Source: Sphingomonas hengshuiensis (lineage in GTDB: Bacteria; Pseudomonadota; Alphaproteobacteria; Sphingomonadales; Sphingomonadaceae). From it: a stretch of 55,557 bases of DNA. The notes beneath the pieces are model-generated. The model worked only from the letters and a program-made list of their open reading frames with translations, was not told the origin of the DNA and ran no database searches. The DNA is taken from assembly GCA_003240755.1 (NCBI GenBank), contig QFNF01000017.1, forward strand, positions 1 to 55,557, read 5' to 3'. Within the stretch, counting starts at the first letter, position 1. Every line of letters begins with the position of its first letter. This document shows positions 7,971 to 16,622 of this stretch, piece by piece. The position numbers and the translations under genes were made by a program.

Positions 7971-8747
7971 ATGTCCGAGTATCAGACCATCCTTGTCGAG
8001 CGCCGCGATGCGGTGACGCTGGTCACGCTCAACCGGCCACAGGCGCTCAACGCGCTGAACGCGCAGATCCTGTCCGAACTGCTGGACGCGATGCGCGCGT
8101 TCGATGCCGACCCGTCACAGGGTTGCGCGGTCATCACCGGATCGGCCAAGGCGTTCGCCGCCGGCGCCGATATCAAGGAGATGCAGGACATGGACTTCGC
8201 CGCCATGTACGGCGACGACCATTTCAGCGGGTGGGATGCCTTTGTGCGCACCCGCAAGCCGATCATCGCCGCCGTCGCCGGTTTCGCGCTGGGCGGGGGA
8301 TGCGAGCTGGCGATGATGTGCGACTTCATCCTCGCCGCCGATACCGCCAGGTTCGGCCAGCCCGAGATCAAGCTTGCCGTGACGCCGGGAATGGGCGGGT
8401 CGCAGCGCCTCGCCCGCGCCGTCGGCAAGGCGAAGGCGATGGAGATGTGCCTGACCGGCCGCATGATCGGCGCGGAGGAGGCGGAACGCTGCGGCCTCGT
8501 CGCGCGGATCGTGCCGGCCGACGATCTGGTCGAGGATGCGGTGAAGACCGCCGCGACCATCGCCGCGATGGCGCCGCTGGCGGTCCGGGCGAACAAGGAA
8601 ATGGTCAACGCCGCGTTCGATACGACGCTGTCGCAGGGGGTCCAGTTCGAACGCCGCCTGTTCCACGGGCTGTTCGGCACGGCGGACCAGAAGGAAGGCA
8701 TGACTGCCTTCGTCGAAAAGCGCCCCGGCAACTGGACCGGGCGATAG
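7971..8747 (+). CDS. enoyl-CoA hydratase
   Basis: Classical short-chain crotonase of 258 residues: [11 protein letters not shown] at the N-terminus, [11 protein letters not shown] forming the first oxyanion-hole strand, and [14 protein letters not shown] with the catalytic Glu further on in [14 protein letters not shown]. In the valine pathway it hydrates methacrylyl-CoA to 3-hydroxyisobutyryl-CoA. The ATG at 7971 is preceded by GGGGAA; the TTG 12 nt upstream is not needed. It lies between the hydrolase and mmsB, so all consecutive steps are encoded together. Confidence 0.88.
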   Translation: MSEYQTILVERRDAVTLVTLNRPQALNALNAQILSELLDAMRAFDADPSQGCAVITGSAKAFAAGADIKEMQDMDFAAMYGDDHFSGWDAFVRTRKPIIAAVAGFALGGGCELAMMCDFILAADTARFGQPEIKLAVTPGMGGSQRLARAVGKAKAMEMCLTGRMIGAEEAERCGLVARIVPADDLVEDAVKTAATIAAMAPLAVRANKEMVNAAFDTTLSQGVQFERRLFHGLFGTADQKEGMTAFVEKRPGNWTGR

Positions 8748-8758
8748 GAGAGCGGGAT

Positions 8759-9634
8759 ATGGCGCGCGTCGGATTCATTGGCCTGGGCAATATGGGCGGC
8801 GGCATGGCGGCCAATCTGGCGAAGGCGGGACATGACGTCCGCGCGTTCGACCTGTCCGCCGACGCGCTCGCCCGCGCGCAGGCGGCGGGGTGCTTGGCCG
8901 TCGCCGATGCGGGCGAGGCGGCGGCAGGGGCGCAGGCGGTGGTGACGATGCTGCCCGCCGGCACCCATGTCGCGCAGGTCTATTCCGACGCGCTGTTCGC
9001 GGCGGTCGATACCGGGGCGGTGCTGATCGATTGCTCGACGATCGACGTCGATACCGCGCGCCATGTCGCCGACGCGGCGCGGGCCAGGGGGTTGCATGCG
9101 GTCGACGCCCCGGTGTCGGGCGGCATCGCCGCGGCAAATGCCGGCGCGTTGACGTTCATGGTCGGGGGCAGCGACACCGCCTTCGCCAGGGCGGAGCCGT
9201 TCCTGTCCGACATGGGCAAGGCGGTGATCCATGCCGGTGCCAGCGGCGCGGGGCAGGCGGCCAAGATGTGCAACAACATGCTGCTCGGCGCATCGATGAT
9301 CGCGACGTGCGAAGCGTTCGCGCTGGCGGAGAAGCTGGGGCTCGACGCGCAGACCTTCTACGACATTTCGTCGGTCAGTTCGGGCCAGTGCTGGTCGATG
9401 ACCAGCTATTGCCCGGTCGCCGGGGTCGGACCGGAAACCCCGGCCGATCGCGGGTTTCAGGGCGGTTTCGCCGCCGCGCTGATGCTCAAGGACCTGCGCC
9501 TCGCGATGCAGGCGGCGGCGGGCGTCGACGCCGACACCCCGATGGGTGCGCGCGCGGCGGAACGCTATGCGCGCTTCGTCGAGGACGGGAATGCGGCGAC
9601 CGACTTCTCCGGCATCATCCGGACGCTACGCTGA
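8759..9634 (+). CDS. mmsB: 3-hydroxyisobutyrate dehydrogenase
   Basis: NAD-dependent beta-hydroxyacid dehydrogenase that oxidises 3-hydroxyisobutyrate to methylmalonate semialdehyde, the substrate of MmsA. The N-terminus shows the Rossmann motif VGFIGLGNMGGGMAANL, the substrate-binding segment is DAPVSGGIAAANAGALTFMV, and the catalytic Lys lies in GAGQAAKMCNNML. The length of 291 residues is typical. GGAG precedes ATG 8759, 11 nt after the hydratase gene. It is the last gene of the operon; no clear terminator is visible before tRNA-Leu. Confidence 0.92.
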   Translation: MARVGFIGLGNMGGGMAANLAKAGHDVRAFDLSADALARAQAAGCLAVADAGEAAAGAQAVVTMLPAGTHVAQVYSDALFAAVDTGAVLIDCSTIDVDTARHVADAARARGLHAVDAPVSGGIAAANAGALTFMVGGSDTAFARAEPFLSDMGKAVIHAGASGAGQAAKMCNNMLLGASMIATCEAFALAEKLGLDAQTFYDISSVSSGQCWSMTSYCPVAGVGPETPADRGFQGGFAAALMLKDLRLAMQAAAGVDADTPMGARAAERYARFVEDGNAATDFSGIIRTLR

Positions 9635-9687
9635 CGCAGGCGCTTGACGGGCCCCGCCCGATCCGCTTGGAACGCGGCGTGCTCCAC

Positions 9688-9773
9688 GCGGACGTGGCGA
9701 AATCGGTAGACGCAGCGGACTTAAAATCCGCTTCCCATCGGGAGTGCGGGTTCAAGTCCCGCCGTCCGTACCA
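9688..9773 (+). tRNA. tRNA-Leu (anticodon TAA)
   Basis: Acceptor GCGGACG (9688-9694) pairs with CGTCCGT (9763-9769) with one G-T wobble. Anticodon stem GCGGA/TCCGC encloses the loop CTTAAAA (9720-9726, anticodon TAA at 9722-9724). The long variable arm CTTCCCATCGGGAG marks a class II tRNA. T-arm GCGGG-TTCAAGT-CCCGC is followed by discriminator A and encoded CCA (9771-9773). A TTGACG box at 9643-9648 may be its -35 element, with a poor -10. Confidence 0.97.
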
Positions 9774-9814
9774 GCCACTGGCCCGACACCGGGCTTTCGT
9801 GGCAAGAGGGGCCG

Positions 9815-11206
9815 ATGGCGCGTTTCCTGATCCTTGCTCCCCTGCTGCTGGCGCTCGGTGCGTGTGATCGGGGAGCGGACGAGCGGCCGGTGGTCGTCGA
9901 TGCGGTCGAACAGGGCGCGCGGGGCGATGTCGAGCGGGTGCTGCTGCGCAGTGCGCTGGCGCAGGGGCTGGTGCGCTTCGATGCCGCGGGGCAGGTCGAG
10001 CCGGGTCTCGCCGAGCGCTGGAACATGGTCGATGACGGGCGCAGCTATATCTTTCGGCTGGGCGACGCGACGTGGAGCGACGGGCGGCCGGTCACTGCGG
10101 AACAGGTCGTGGCGGCGCTGCGCCGCGCGGTCCGGGTCGAGGCGGCGCATCGGCTGACGCCGTTCCTGCGGTCGATTGACGAGATCGTGGCGATGACGCC
10201 GCAGGTCATCGAGGTGCGGCTGAAGCGGCCCAACACCGAATTGCTGACCCTGCTGGCGCAGCCCGAACTGGCGGTGATCCGCGGGCCGCAGGGCACCGGG
10301 CCGCTGCGGCGGCTGCAGGGGCGCGGCATCCGGCTGCGCGCGCCGGTCGACCCGGAAGCGCCGCCGCCGATCGGCGCAGACGAGGTCAGGTTGCGCGGCA
10401 GTCGCGCGGCGCTGGCGGTCGTGCGCTTTGCCGAAAAGCGTAGCGACCTGGTGCTGGGCGGCGATTTCGCCGACTGGCCGCTGGTCGCCGCCGCCAATGT
10501 GCGACCGGCGGATGTCCGCGTCGATCCGGCGCGCGGGCTGTTCGGCTTTGCCTTTGTCGGGCGCGCCGGGTTCCTGTCGACGCCGTTCGGGCGGGCGGCG
10601 GTGGGCATGGTGCTGCAGAGCGCGAACCTGCCCGGCAGGATCGATTCCGGCTGGGGCGCGGCGGACACGGTGCTGCCCGAACGGCTCGATTCGCTGGCCG
10701 ATCCGGCGTTGCCGCCGTGGCGCAACCTGACCGAGGAGCAGCGCTGGGCGACGGCGCGGGCGCAGGTCGCCGCATATGGCCGGCCGGTACGGCTGCGTGT
10801 GGCGCTGCCCGACGGGCCGGGCGCCACGCTGCTGTGGGGGCGGGTCGCGGCGGCGCTGACCCGGATCGGGATCGCGGGCCGGCGCGTGGCGATCGACGCG
10901 CCGGCCGACCTGCGGCTGGTCGACCGCGTCGCACCCTATGACAGCGCGCGCTGGTATCTCGCCACGGCGTGCCGCGACTGTTCGCTGGAGGCGATGACGC
11001 TGATCGCCGCCGTGCGCGATGCCGACAACCTGCCCGAGCGGGCGCAACTGCTGGCAACCGCCGATGCGGCGCTGACCGCCGACGTCGCGTTCGTGCCGCT
11101 GGCGCGCCCGTGGCGCTGGTCGCTGGTGGCATCGCGGTTGCGCGCGTTCCAGGCCAATGCCCGCGCGGTGCATCCGTTGAACCATCTGCGCACCGATACC
11201 AGATAG
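9815..11206 (+). CDS. ABC-type peptide/solute-binding lipoprotein (SBP family 5), orphan
   Basis: The N-terminus is a lipoprotein signal, MARFLILAPLLLALGAC, with lipobox LALGAC and Cys17 as the lipidation site, so the protein is membrane-anchored on the periplasmic side. The body matches family-5 solute-binding proteins, as in LAQGLVRFDAAGQVEPGLAE and WSDGRPVTAEQVVAALRRAV. At 463 residues it is shorter than most OppA-type proteins. No permease or ATPase genes are adjacent: upstream is a tRNA, downstream a DUF4112 gene. It may serve a transporter elsewhere or have been recruited for another role. AAGAGGGG precedes ATG 9815. Confidence 0.78.
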   Translation: MARFLILAPLLLALGACDRGADERPVVVDAVEQGARGDVERVLLRSALAQGLVRFDAAGQVEPGLAERWNMVDDGRSYIFRLGDATWSDGRPVTAEQVVAALRRAVRVEAAHRLTPFLRSIDEIVAMTPQVIEVRLKRPNTELLTLLAQPELAVIRGPQGTGPLRRLQGRGIRLRAPVDPEAPPPIGADEVRLRGSRAALAVVRFAEKRSDLVLGGDFADWPLVAAANVRPADVRVDPARGLFGFAFVGRAGFLSTPFGRAAVGMVLQSANLPGRIDSGWGAADTVLPERLDSLADPALPPWRNLTEEQRWATARAQVAAYGRPVRLRVALPDGPGATLLWGRVAAALTRIGIAGRRVAIDAPADLRLVDRVAPYDSARWYLATACRDCSLEAMTLIAAVRDADNLPERAQLLATADAALTADVAFVPLARPWRWSLVASRLRAFQANARAVHPLNHLRTDTR

Positions 11207-11211
11207 GATCC

Positions 11212-11637
11212 ATGGCAAAGCCGACCCGCATCTCCCCCGAATTGTTCGAGCAGATCGCCGGACATCTCGACCGTGATCCCGCCGCCGTGCGCCGCCGCGT
11301 GGTGGCGATCGAGCGGCTGATGGAGCGGTCCATGACGATCCCCGGCACGAAGCATCCGGTGGGGCTCGACTTCCTGCTGAACTTCATTCCCGTCGTCGGC
11401 AGCTTCATCGGCGCGGCGATGGGCAGCTACATGCTGTGGGAGGCGCGCAACCTGGGCATGTCGCGGTGGCAGATGGCGCGGATGGCGGGCAATGTCGGTA
11501 CCGACTGGGCATTGGGACTGATCCCGATCGTCGGGGCGGTGCCCGACTTCTTCTTCCGGTCGAACACCCGCAACCTGCGCATCATCCGCCGGCATCTCGA
11601 CCGCCACCATCCGGCGACGGCGACGGTCGAGGGATAG
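11212..11637 (+). CDS. DUF4112 membrane protein
   Basis: A 141-residue protein with the DUF4112 pattern: LDFLLNFIPVVGSFIGAAMG forms one membrane segment and GTDWALGLIPIVGAVPDFFF a second, with the charged helix EARNLGMSRWQMARMAGNV between them. The repeated IP(V/I)VG..(P/G) element is characteristic of this uncharacterised family. ATG 11212 lies 5 nt after the solute-binding gene, so it is probably co-transcribed. Its TAG abuts the stop of the convergent RNase T2 gene with no spacer. Function unknown. Confidence 0.8.
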   Translation: MAKPTRISPELFEQIAGHLDRDPAAVRRRVVAIERLMERSMTIPGTKHPVGLDFLLNFIPVVGSFIGAAMGSYMLWEARNLGMSRWQMARMAGNVGTDWALGLIPIVGAVPDFFFRSNTRNLRIIRRHLDRHHPATATVEG

Positions 11638-12360
11638 TCAGGCGTCGGCGCCGCGCCCGCCGCGCCAGATCTTCACGCGGGTGGCGGGCGTCACGCCGCC
11701 CTGATGCGCCGGGCAGGCGGTGTAGCGGCGCCGCTTGTCGAGGCACAGCCAGACTTCGTCGAGCCAGCCGCGCGCGTTGGCGGTGATGCGCATCGACCGC
11801 GGCGTCATGCCCGGGTTCAGGCGGGCGATCGCGGCGGCGACCTGTCCGGCGGTCAGGTTCGGGCGCCGCGACAGCACCATCATGTCGGGGAAGCGCAGCC
11901 GCTGGAACAGGGCGCGCGATTCGTTGAAATAGGCGGCGGGCGACACGCCCATGCAGGTGCCGTGCTTGGCATATTCGTGCTGGAGCAACTGGGCGGAGGG
12001 GGTGACGCACAGGTTCTGGCGGATCACCGCGTCGGGCAGGATCGGCGTCGAGGCGCAATATTGCGGCCATTGCCTGCCCGTCCCGTCGGGCCACAGGCCA
12101 TGCAGCGTGAAGCCGAAGCGGTTGCCGCCCCCGCACTGAAAGGCGTTACGCGCATCGTCGCGGCGCGTGCGGCAATATTCGGGGCTCCACGTGATCGCCA
12201 GCGTATAGCTGCCGATCGGCAGGACGCGGCGCGGCTGCCGGGCGTCGGGCAGGTCGGGGCGCGGACGTTCGACCTGCGCCGGGGCCGCGCATTGCAGCGC
12301 CTGCGCCTGCGCCGCCAGCGGCGCGAGCAGTGCGGCGAGGGTGAGGGCGATCCGCTTCAC
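11638..12360 (-). CDS. ribonuclease T2 family protein, exported
   Basis: Secreted endoribonuclease of 240 residues. The signal peptide is KRIALTLAALLAPLAAQAQA. Both conserved active-site segments are present: CAS1 FTLHGLWPDG (His87) and CAS2 HEYAKHGTC (His128, Glu129, Lys132, His133). Several Cys residues could form disulfides in the periplasm. The enzyme cleaves single-stranded RNA through 2',3'-cyclic intermediates and probably scavenges extracellular RNA. The start is GTG at 12360, after GGAGGAGG, overlapping the upstream gene's TGA (GTGA). Longer frames into the upstream gene are shadows. Confidence 0.88.
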   Translation of the reverse strand: MKRIALTLAALLAPLAAQAQALQCAAPAQVERPRPDLPDARQPRRVLPIGSYTLAITWSPEYCRTRRDDARNAFQCGGGNRFGFTLHGLWPDGTGRQWPQYCASTPILPDAVIRQNLCVTPSAQLLQHEYAKHGTCMGVSPAAYFNESRALFQRLRFPDMMVLSRRPNLTAGQVAAAIARLNPGMTPRSMRITANARGWLDEVWLCLDKRRRYTACPAHQGGVTPATRVKIWRGGRGADA

Positions 12361-12788
12361 GCGTCCTCCTCCAGCACGGCCGGCGCGAACCAGGCGGCGG
12401 CGTCGGGGTGGAACAGGAAGAACACCGCCGCCGCCTGCAACGCGACCGCGACGATGCGCACGATGCCGCCGGTGTCGAGGATCACCGCGCCGCTGGAGAA
12501 GCCGAGCAGCAGGCTGCCGACCGAGAAGGCGGTGAACACCACCAGGATCCATTTGGCGACGACACTGGCCCGTCGCGCGATGAAGAACCACAGCAGCAGC
12601 GCGATGGCCACGCCAATGACGATCATGCCCCCGGCCGCCACCGCCGCGCCGGACCCCAGTGCCGCCGTATCGGGGTTTTCGGCCAGTCGCGCCATCGTGA
12701 TCGGCCATTCGAGGATGTTGCCGATCAGCCCGATGGCGATCGAGGCGAGATAGAGCCGGTCGAACCGGACGATCGAAGACGGACGCAT
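12357..12788 (-). CDS. four-TM inner-membrane protein, unknown
   Basis: A 143-residue hydrophobic protein starting MRPSSIVRFDRLYLASIAIG, preceded by GGGGGGA. Four membrane segments are apparent, roughly residues 10-30, 44-66, 74-96 and 103-125, and the end is acidic (VLEEDA). No family is recognised with certainty. Its TGA overlaps the GTG of the RNase T2 gene, so the two are probably made together; the pairing does not reveal a function. nadC ends 31 nt upstream in the same direction. Confidence 0.7.
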   Translation of the reverse strand: MRPSSIVRFDRLYLASIAIGLIGNILEWPITMARLAENPDTAALGSGAAVAAGGMIVIGVAIALLLWFFIARRASVVAKWILVVFTAFSVGSLLLGFSSGAVILDTGGIVRIVAVALQAAAVFFLFHPDAAAWFAPAVLEEDA

Positions 12789-12819
12789 CGCGTTTCCCCC
12801 CAGGTTGCGCTGTCGGTGG

Positions 12820-13674
12820 TTATGCCGCCGCGCCCGCGCCGTCGAGCGTGAAATCCAGCCCGATATCGGCGGCGGGCGCCGATTGGGTAAGACGGCCGAC
12901 GCTGACATAGGTGACGCCGGTTTCGGCGATGGCGCGGATCGTGTCGAGGCGGACCCCGCCCGATGCCTCCGCCGGCACGCGTCCGGCGATCATCGCGACG
13001 GCCCGGGCGAGCGTCGGCGGCGCCATGTTGTCGAGCAGCAGATGGGTGGCGCCCGCCGCCAGCGCCGGTTCGATCTGGTCGAGCGAATCGACCTCGACGA
13101 TGATCCGGTCGATCCCCGCCGCTTTGGCACGGGCGGTCGCCGCGCCGACCGATCCGGCGACCGCGACGTGATTGTCCTTTATCATCGCCGCGTCCCACAG
13201 GCCCATGCGGTGGTTGGTCGCGCCGCCCATGCGGGTCGCGTATTTTTCGAGGATGCGCAGGCCGGGAATCGTCTTGCGCGTGTCGAGCAGCGTCGCGCCG
13301 GTCCCGGCGATCGCCGCGACATAGGTGGCGGTGAGGGTGGCGATGCCCGACAGGTGCTGGACCGTGTTGAGCGCCGAGCGTTCGGCGGTCAGCAGCGCGC
13401 GGGCACGCCCCCGCAGCCGCAGCAGCGCGGTGCCGGCCACGACGCGATCGCCATCGGCGACCAGCGGCTCGATCGCGACCGCCGGGTCGAGATGGCGGAA
13501 GAAGGCGGCGGCGATGTCGAGCCCGGCGACGGTGATCGCATCGCGGCTGTCCATCACGCCGGTAAAGACCGCGTCGGCCGGGATGACCGCGGCGGCGGTG
13601 ATGTCGCCCGCGTCGCCCATATCCTCGGCAAGCGTGGCGGCGACGAAGGTGGCGAGGTCGAAACCGGGGATCAT
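12820..13674 (-). CDS. nadC: nicotinate-nucleotide pyrophosphorylase (carboxylating)
   Basis: Converts quinolinate and PRPP to nicotinate mononucleotide, CO2 and PPi in de novo NAD synthesis. Recognisable segments are LAEDMGDAGDITAAAVIP, LNTVQHLSGIATLT, DTRKTIPGLRILEKYAT with the Arg/Lys quinolinate-binding residues, and IKDNHV. The length is 284 residues. ATG 13674 begins MIPGFDLATFVAATLAED, as expected; longer frames upstream are not supported. No nadA or nadB lies nearby. Confidence 0.92.
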   Translation of the reverse strand: MIPGFDLATFVAATLAEDMGDAGDITAAAVIPADAVFTGVMDSRDAITVAGLDIAAAFFRHLDPAVAIEPLVADGDRVVAGTALLRLRGRARALLTAERSALNTVQHLSGIATLTATYVAAIAGTGATLLDTRKTIPGLRILEKYATRMGGATNHRMGLWDAAMIKDNHVAVAGSVGAATARAKAAGIDRIIVEVDSLDQIEPALAAGATHLLLDNMAPPTLARAVAMIAGRVPAEASGGVRLDTIRAIAETGVTYVSVGRLTQSAPAADIGLDFTLDGAGAAA

Positions 13675-13761
13675 GGGGCAGGGTCCGCGCTGGAAGGAAG
13701 CCTTGCTATAGAGGGCGACACGGCGGGGCGACAGGCCGTTTTGCGCGCGCCCCGGCCGGCC

Positions 13762-13779
13762 AAAGTTCACAAAGTTCAC
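13762..13779. repeat. tandem direct repeat AAAGTTCAC x2 upstream of nadC
   Basis: Two perfect adjacent 9-mers lie 88-105 nt upstream of the nadC ATG. A head-to-tail 9-bp repeat could be a regulator-binding site, possibly for NAD-dependent control. The remainder of the 245-nt gap between nadC and cmk (13675-13919) shows no gene. Confidence 0.4.
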
Positions 13780-13889
13780 ACTCGTGGCGTTCGTGCGCCG
13801 CGCCCCTGCCGGGGCGACGTTTCGACCAAGGCCGGATACCCCGTCGCGGGTGTGCGATGGGGGCGGCCCGATGACGATGGCAGATCGCC

Positions 13890-13901
13890 TTCCTGTAGGA
13901 A
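13890..13901. repeat. TTCCTGTAGGAA near-palindrome downstream of cmk
   Basis: Five-base arms TTCCT/AGGAA flank GT. The identical 12-mer recurs at 17596-17607. It lies 19 nt past the cmk stop codon and could be a small 3' hairpin or a protein-binding site. Confidence 0.35.
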
Positions 13902-13919
13902 AGCGTTTCGGGCGGGCGG

Positions 13920-14543
13920 CTATCGCCCCCGCTGCCCCTCGACGATGGCGATGGCGCGTTCGACCGCCGCCTCGATCGACAGGGTGCTGGTGTCGAGCGG
14001 CGCGGCATCGGCGGCCATGGTCAGCGGTGCGGTGGCGCGGCTCGAATCGCGGTCGTCGCGCGCGCGGATATCGGCCAGCACCCGGTCGTAGCCGACATCC
14101 GACCCGCCCCGCGCCAGTTCGGCATGGCGCCGGCGCGCGCGAACCGCCGGAGTCGCCTTCACGAACAGCTTCGCATCGGCGTCCGGCGCGATCACCGTGC
14201 CGATATCGCGGCCGTCGAGCACCGCGCCGCCCGGTTGCTGCGCGAACTTGCGCTGGCGACGCAGCAGCGCGGCGCGGACCAGCGGATGGGCCGATACGAT
14301 CGACGCGGTCTGGCCGGCCTGGTCGGTGCGCAGCCACGGATCGTCCAGCAGCGTATCGGGGAAGTCGCAGGCCGCGACGCAATCCGCCTCCGCCGTCGGG
14401 TCCAGCCCTTCGCGCAGCACCAGCGTCGCGACCGCGCGGTACAGCAGCCCGGTGTCGAGGTGCGGCAGGCCGTAATGCCGCGCCAGCGCCCGCGCGATCG
14501 TGCCCTTGCCCGACGCCGCCGGGCCATCGACCGCGATAATCAA
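13920..14543 (-). CDS. cmk: cytidylate kinase
   Basis: Phosphorylates CMP and dCMP with ATP. The P-loop is [12 protein letters not shown], preceded directly by the start of the protein (IIAV). The CMP-binding region [12 protein letters not shown] and the [20 protein letters not shown] segment are also family features. The length is 207 residues. The start is TTG at 14543, overlapping the aroA stop by 4 nt (TTGA), which gives exactly the usual N-terminus and implies translational coupling. The aroA-cmk order is common in alphaproteobacteria, but rpsA, which often follows, is not here. Confidence 0.92.
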   Translation of the reverse strand: MIIAVDGPAASGKGTIARALARHYGLPHLDTGLLYRAVATLVLREGLDPTAEADCVAACDFPDTLLDDPWLRTDQAGQTASIVSAHPLVRAALLRRQRKFAQQPGGAVLDGRDIGTVIAPDADAKLFVKATPAVRARRRHAELARGGSDVGYDRVLADIRARDDRDSSRATAPLTMAADAAPLDTSTLSIEAAVERAIAIVEGQRGR

Positions 14544-15871
14544 AGGGATGCGCCCAGCCCGCGCAGCAGCGCGGTGAAGGTCGGGAAGCTGGTCGCCACC
14601 GGCGCCATGTCGTCGATCGTCACGGGCGCGCGCGATACCAGTCCGGCGACGACGAAGCTCATCGCGATGCGGTGGTCGAGCTTTGCCTCGACCGTGCCGC
14701 CGCCGGGCAGCAGGTCGCCGCCGGTGCCGTCGATGATGAGGCCGTCCCCGGTTTCCTCGACGGTCGCGCCGATCGCGCGCAGCCCTTCGGCCATGGTCGT
14801 GATGCGGTCGCTTTCCTTGACGCGCAGTTCCTCGAGGCCGCGGGTGACGGTGCGGCCCCTGGCCAGCGCGGCGGCGACGAACAGCACCGGAAATTCGTCG
14901 ATCATCGCCGGCGCGACCGCCGGGTCGACGTCGATGCCGTGCAGCGTCGAGGCGCGGACGACGATATCGGCAACCGGCTCTCCACCGACGTCGCGCGGGT
15001 TTTCGAAGCCGATGTCGCCGCCCATTTCCCGCAGCACGTCGAACAGCGCGGCGCGGGTGGGGTTCAGGCCGACATTGGCGATGGTGACATGGCTGCCGGG
15101 CACCAGCAGCGCGGCGACGACGGGGAAGGCGGCGGAGGACGGATCGCCCGGCACGGTGATGGTCTGCGGCCGCAGTTCCGCCTCGCCGTGCAGTTCGATC
15201 ACGCGGCCCGCCCCGGTCTTCTCCACGGTCAGCTTCGCGCCGAAGCCGCGCAGCATCCGCTCGCTATGGTCGCGGGTCGGCACGGGTTCAATGACGCGGG
15301 TGATGCCGGGCGTGTTCAACCCGGCGAGCAGGATCGCCGATTTCACCTGGGCCGACGCGACCGGCAGCGTGTATTCGATCGGCACGGCCGGCACGATCCC
15401 GCGCAGCATCAGCGGCAGCCGCCCGCCGGGGCTGGCGGTGATGTCCGCCCCCATCTGCGACAGGGGGTCGATGACGCGGCCCATCGGCCGCTTGATGAGC
15501 GAGGCGTCGCCGGTGAAGGTCGCGGTGATCGCATGCGAGGACACCAGCCCCATCAGCAGGCGGGTCGAGGTGCCCGAATTGCCCATGTCGAGCGCGCCCG
15601 CCGGTTGCAGCAGCCCGCCGACGCCGACCCCGTCGATCGTCCACACGCCGTCGTCGCCGCGCACGATCGTCGCGCCCATCGCCCGCATCGCGGCGGCGGT
15701 GGCGAGCACGTCCTCCCCCTCCAGCAGCCCGGTCACGCGGCTGGTGCCGACCGCCAGCGCCGAGAGCATCAGCGAGCGGTGGCTGATCGATTTGTCGCCG
15801 GGTACGGGGGCGGATCCGGTCAGCGGGCCGCTGGCGGAGACGGAAAGGGGGCGGGGTGCGTGATCGTGCAT
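14540..15871 (-). CDS. aroA: 3-phosphoshikimate 1-carboxyvinyltransferase (EPSP synthase)
   Basis: Transfers enolpyruvate from PEP to shikimate-3-phosphate in aromatic amino-acid synthesis. Typical motifs are the N-terminal [19 protein letters not shown], the [17 protein letters not shown] loop and, near the end, LDHRIAMSF. The 443-residue size fits. ATG 15871 ([12 protein letters not shown]) is chosen; an upstream extension of 27 codons has no ribosome site and no family similarity. It is divergent from the FYDLN-acid gene and coupled to cmk downstream. Confidence 0.94.
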   Translation of the reverse strand: MHDHAPRPLSVSASGPLTGSAPVPGDKSISHRSLMLSALAVGTSRVTGLLEGEDVLATAAAMRAMGATIVRGDDGVWTIDGVGVGGLLQPAGALDMGNSGTSTRLLMGLVSSHAITATFTGDASLIKRPMGRVIDPLSQMGADITASPGGRLPLMLRGIVPAVPIEYTLPVASAQVKSAILLAGLNTPGITRVIEPVPTRDHSERMLRGFGAKLTVEKTGAGRVIELHGEAELRPQTITVPGDPSSAAFPVVAALLVPGSHVTIANVGLNPTRAALFDVLREMGGDIGFENPRDVGGEPVADIVVRASTLHGIDVDPAVAPAMIDEFPVLFVAAALARGRTVTRGLEELRVKESDRITTMAEGLRAIGATVEETGDGLIIDGTGGDLLPGGGTVEAKLDHRIAMSFVVAGLVSRAPVTIDDMAPVATSFPTFTALLRGLGASL

Positions 15872-15970
15872 GACCGGCGGCTTTGACAGCGCGTGCCCGC
15901 TATGGCAAGGCGCGGCCCCATCCGGGGTTTCCGCCCCGTTCTTCCACAACACCGAGAGGTTTGGCTACAC

Positions 15971-16288
15971 ATGGTGAAGCCGGAATGGGGTACGAAGCGT
16001 ACCTGCCCGAAATGCGCCACGCGCTTCTACGACCTTGGCAATGACGATCCCGTCACCTGCATCAATTGCGGCGTGCACTGGAATCCCGAACCGATCCTGA
16101 AGTCGAAGCAGCCGCTGCCGTTCGAACAGGTGAAGGTCGAGAAGGAAGGCACCAAGGACGCCGATCTGGGCGACGATCTGGACATCGAGGGCGACGACGA
16201 GCCGTCGGCCGACGACGATGTCGACCTGGGCGGCGACGACGACCTGGGCGTCGACACGTCCGACGAGGACAACGAAGCCGAACGGTGA
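15971..16288 (+). CDS. FYDLN-acid (TIGR02300-type) zinc-ribbon protein
   Basis: A 105-residue protein that starts MVKPEWGTKRTCPKCATRFY and continues DLGNDDPVTCINCG, two CxxC pairs forming a small zinc ribbon around the FYDL motif. The second half is extremely acidic, with clusters of Asp and Glu (for example EGDDEPSADDDVDLGGDDD). The family occurs widely in alphaproteobacteria and has no established role. ATG 15971 is preceded by GAGAGG at the right distance; the longer frame is not supported. Confidence 0.85.
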   Translation: MVKPEWGTKRTCPKCATRFYDLGNDDPVTCINCGVHWNPEPILKSKQPLPFEQVKVEKEGTKDADLGDDLDIEGDDEPSADDDVDLGGDDDLGVDTSDEDNEAER

Positions 16289-16409
16289 CGCTTTTTTGGC
16301 GGGCGGGCCAAAAACCCGCTTGCCAAGACCGCGCCCTGCGCATAGAGGGCGCCTTCCCCGACGGGGACGCCGACCGGTCTTCCAGATGCCGGACGGCCGA
16401 TACAAATGA

Positions 16410-16485
16410 GGGGCCGTAGCTCAGCTGGGAGAGCGCTGCAATGGCATTGCAGAGGTCAGGGGTTCGATCCCCCTCGGCTCCACCA
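16410..16485 (+). tRNA. tRNA-Ala (anticodon GGC)
   Basis: Acceptor GGGGCCG (16410-16416) pairs with CGGCTCC (16475-16481) with one G-T pair. The D-arm contains TAGCTCAGCTGGGAGAGC. Anticodon stem CTGCA/TGCAG encloses loop ATGGCAT (anticodon GGC). The T-arm contains GGGGTTCGATCCCCC. Discriminator A is at 16482 and encoded CCA at 16483-16485. Confidence 0.97.
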
Positions 16486-16494
16486 TTTTCCAAG

Positions 16495-16520
16495 AACCCC
16501 GCAGCGATGCGGGGTTTTTT
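16495..16520 (+). terminator. rho-independent terminator of tRNA-Ala
   Basis: AACCCCGCA (16495-16503) pairs with TGCGGGGTT (16508-16516) around a GCGA loop and is followed by a T6 run (16515-16520). Confidence 0.9.
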
Positions 16521-16622
16521 GCTGACTGGTCGATGTTCGTTGCGGACGCGGTCCAAAATCGGTGCCAAATGTCGCCGATTAAACCAGTATATCGTGCCGC
16601 TTCGCATTAAGCGCTAGCTGGA

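Noticed and set aside
12805..15886. Long plus-strand frames opposite nadC, cmk and aroA
   Set aside because: All are mirror images of confident minus-strand genes, rich in Arg, His and Gly with no family patterns.
16062..16607. Minus-strand frame across tRNA-Ala giving an EGDRTPDLCNAIAALSQLSYGP-like peptide
   Set aside because: This is the classic false protein from the reverse complement of a tRNA gene.
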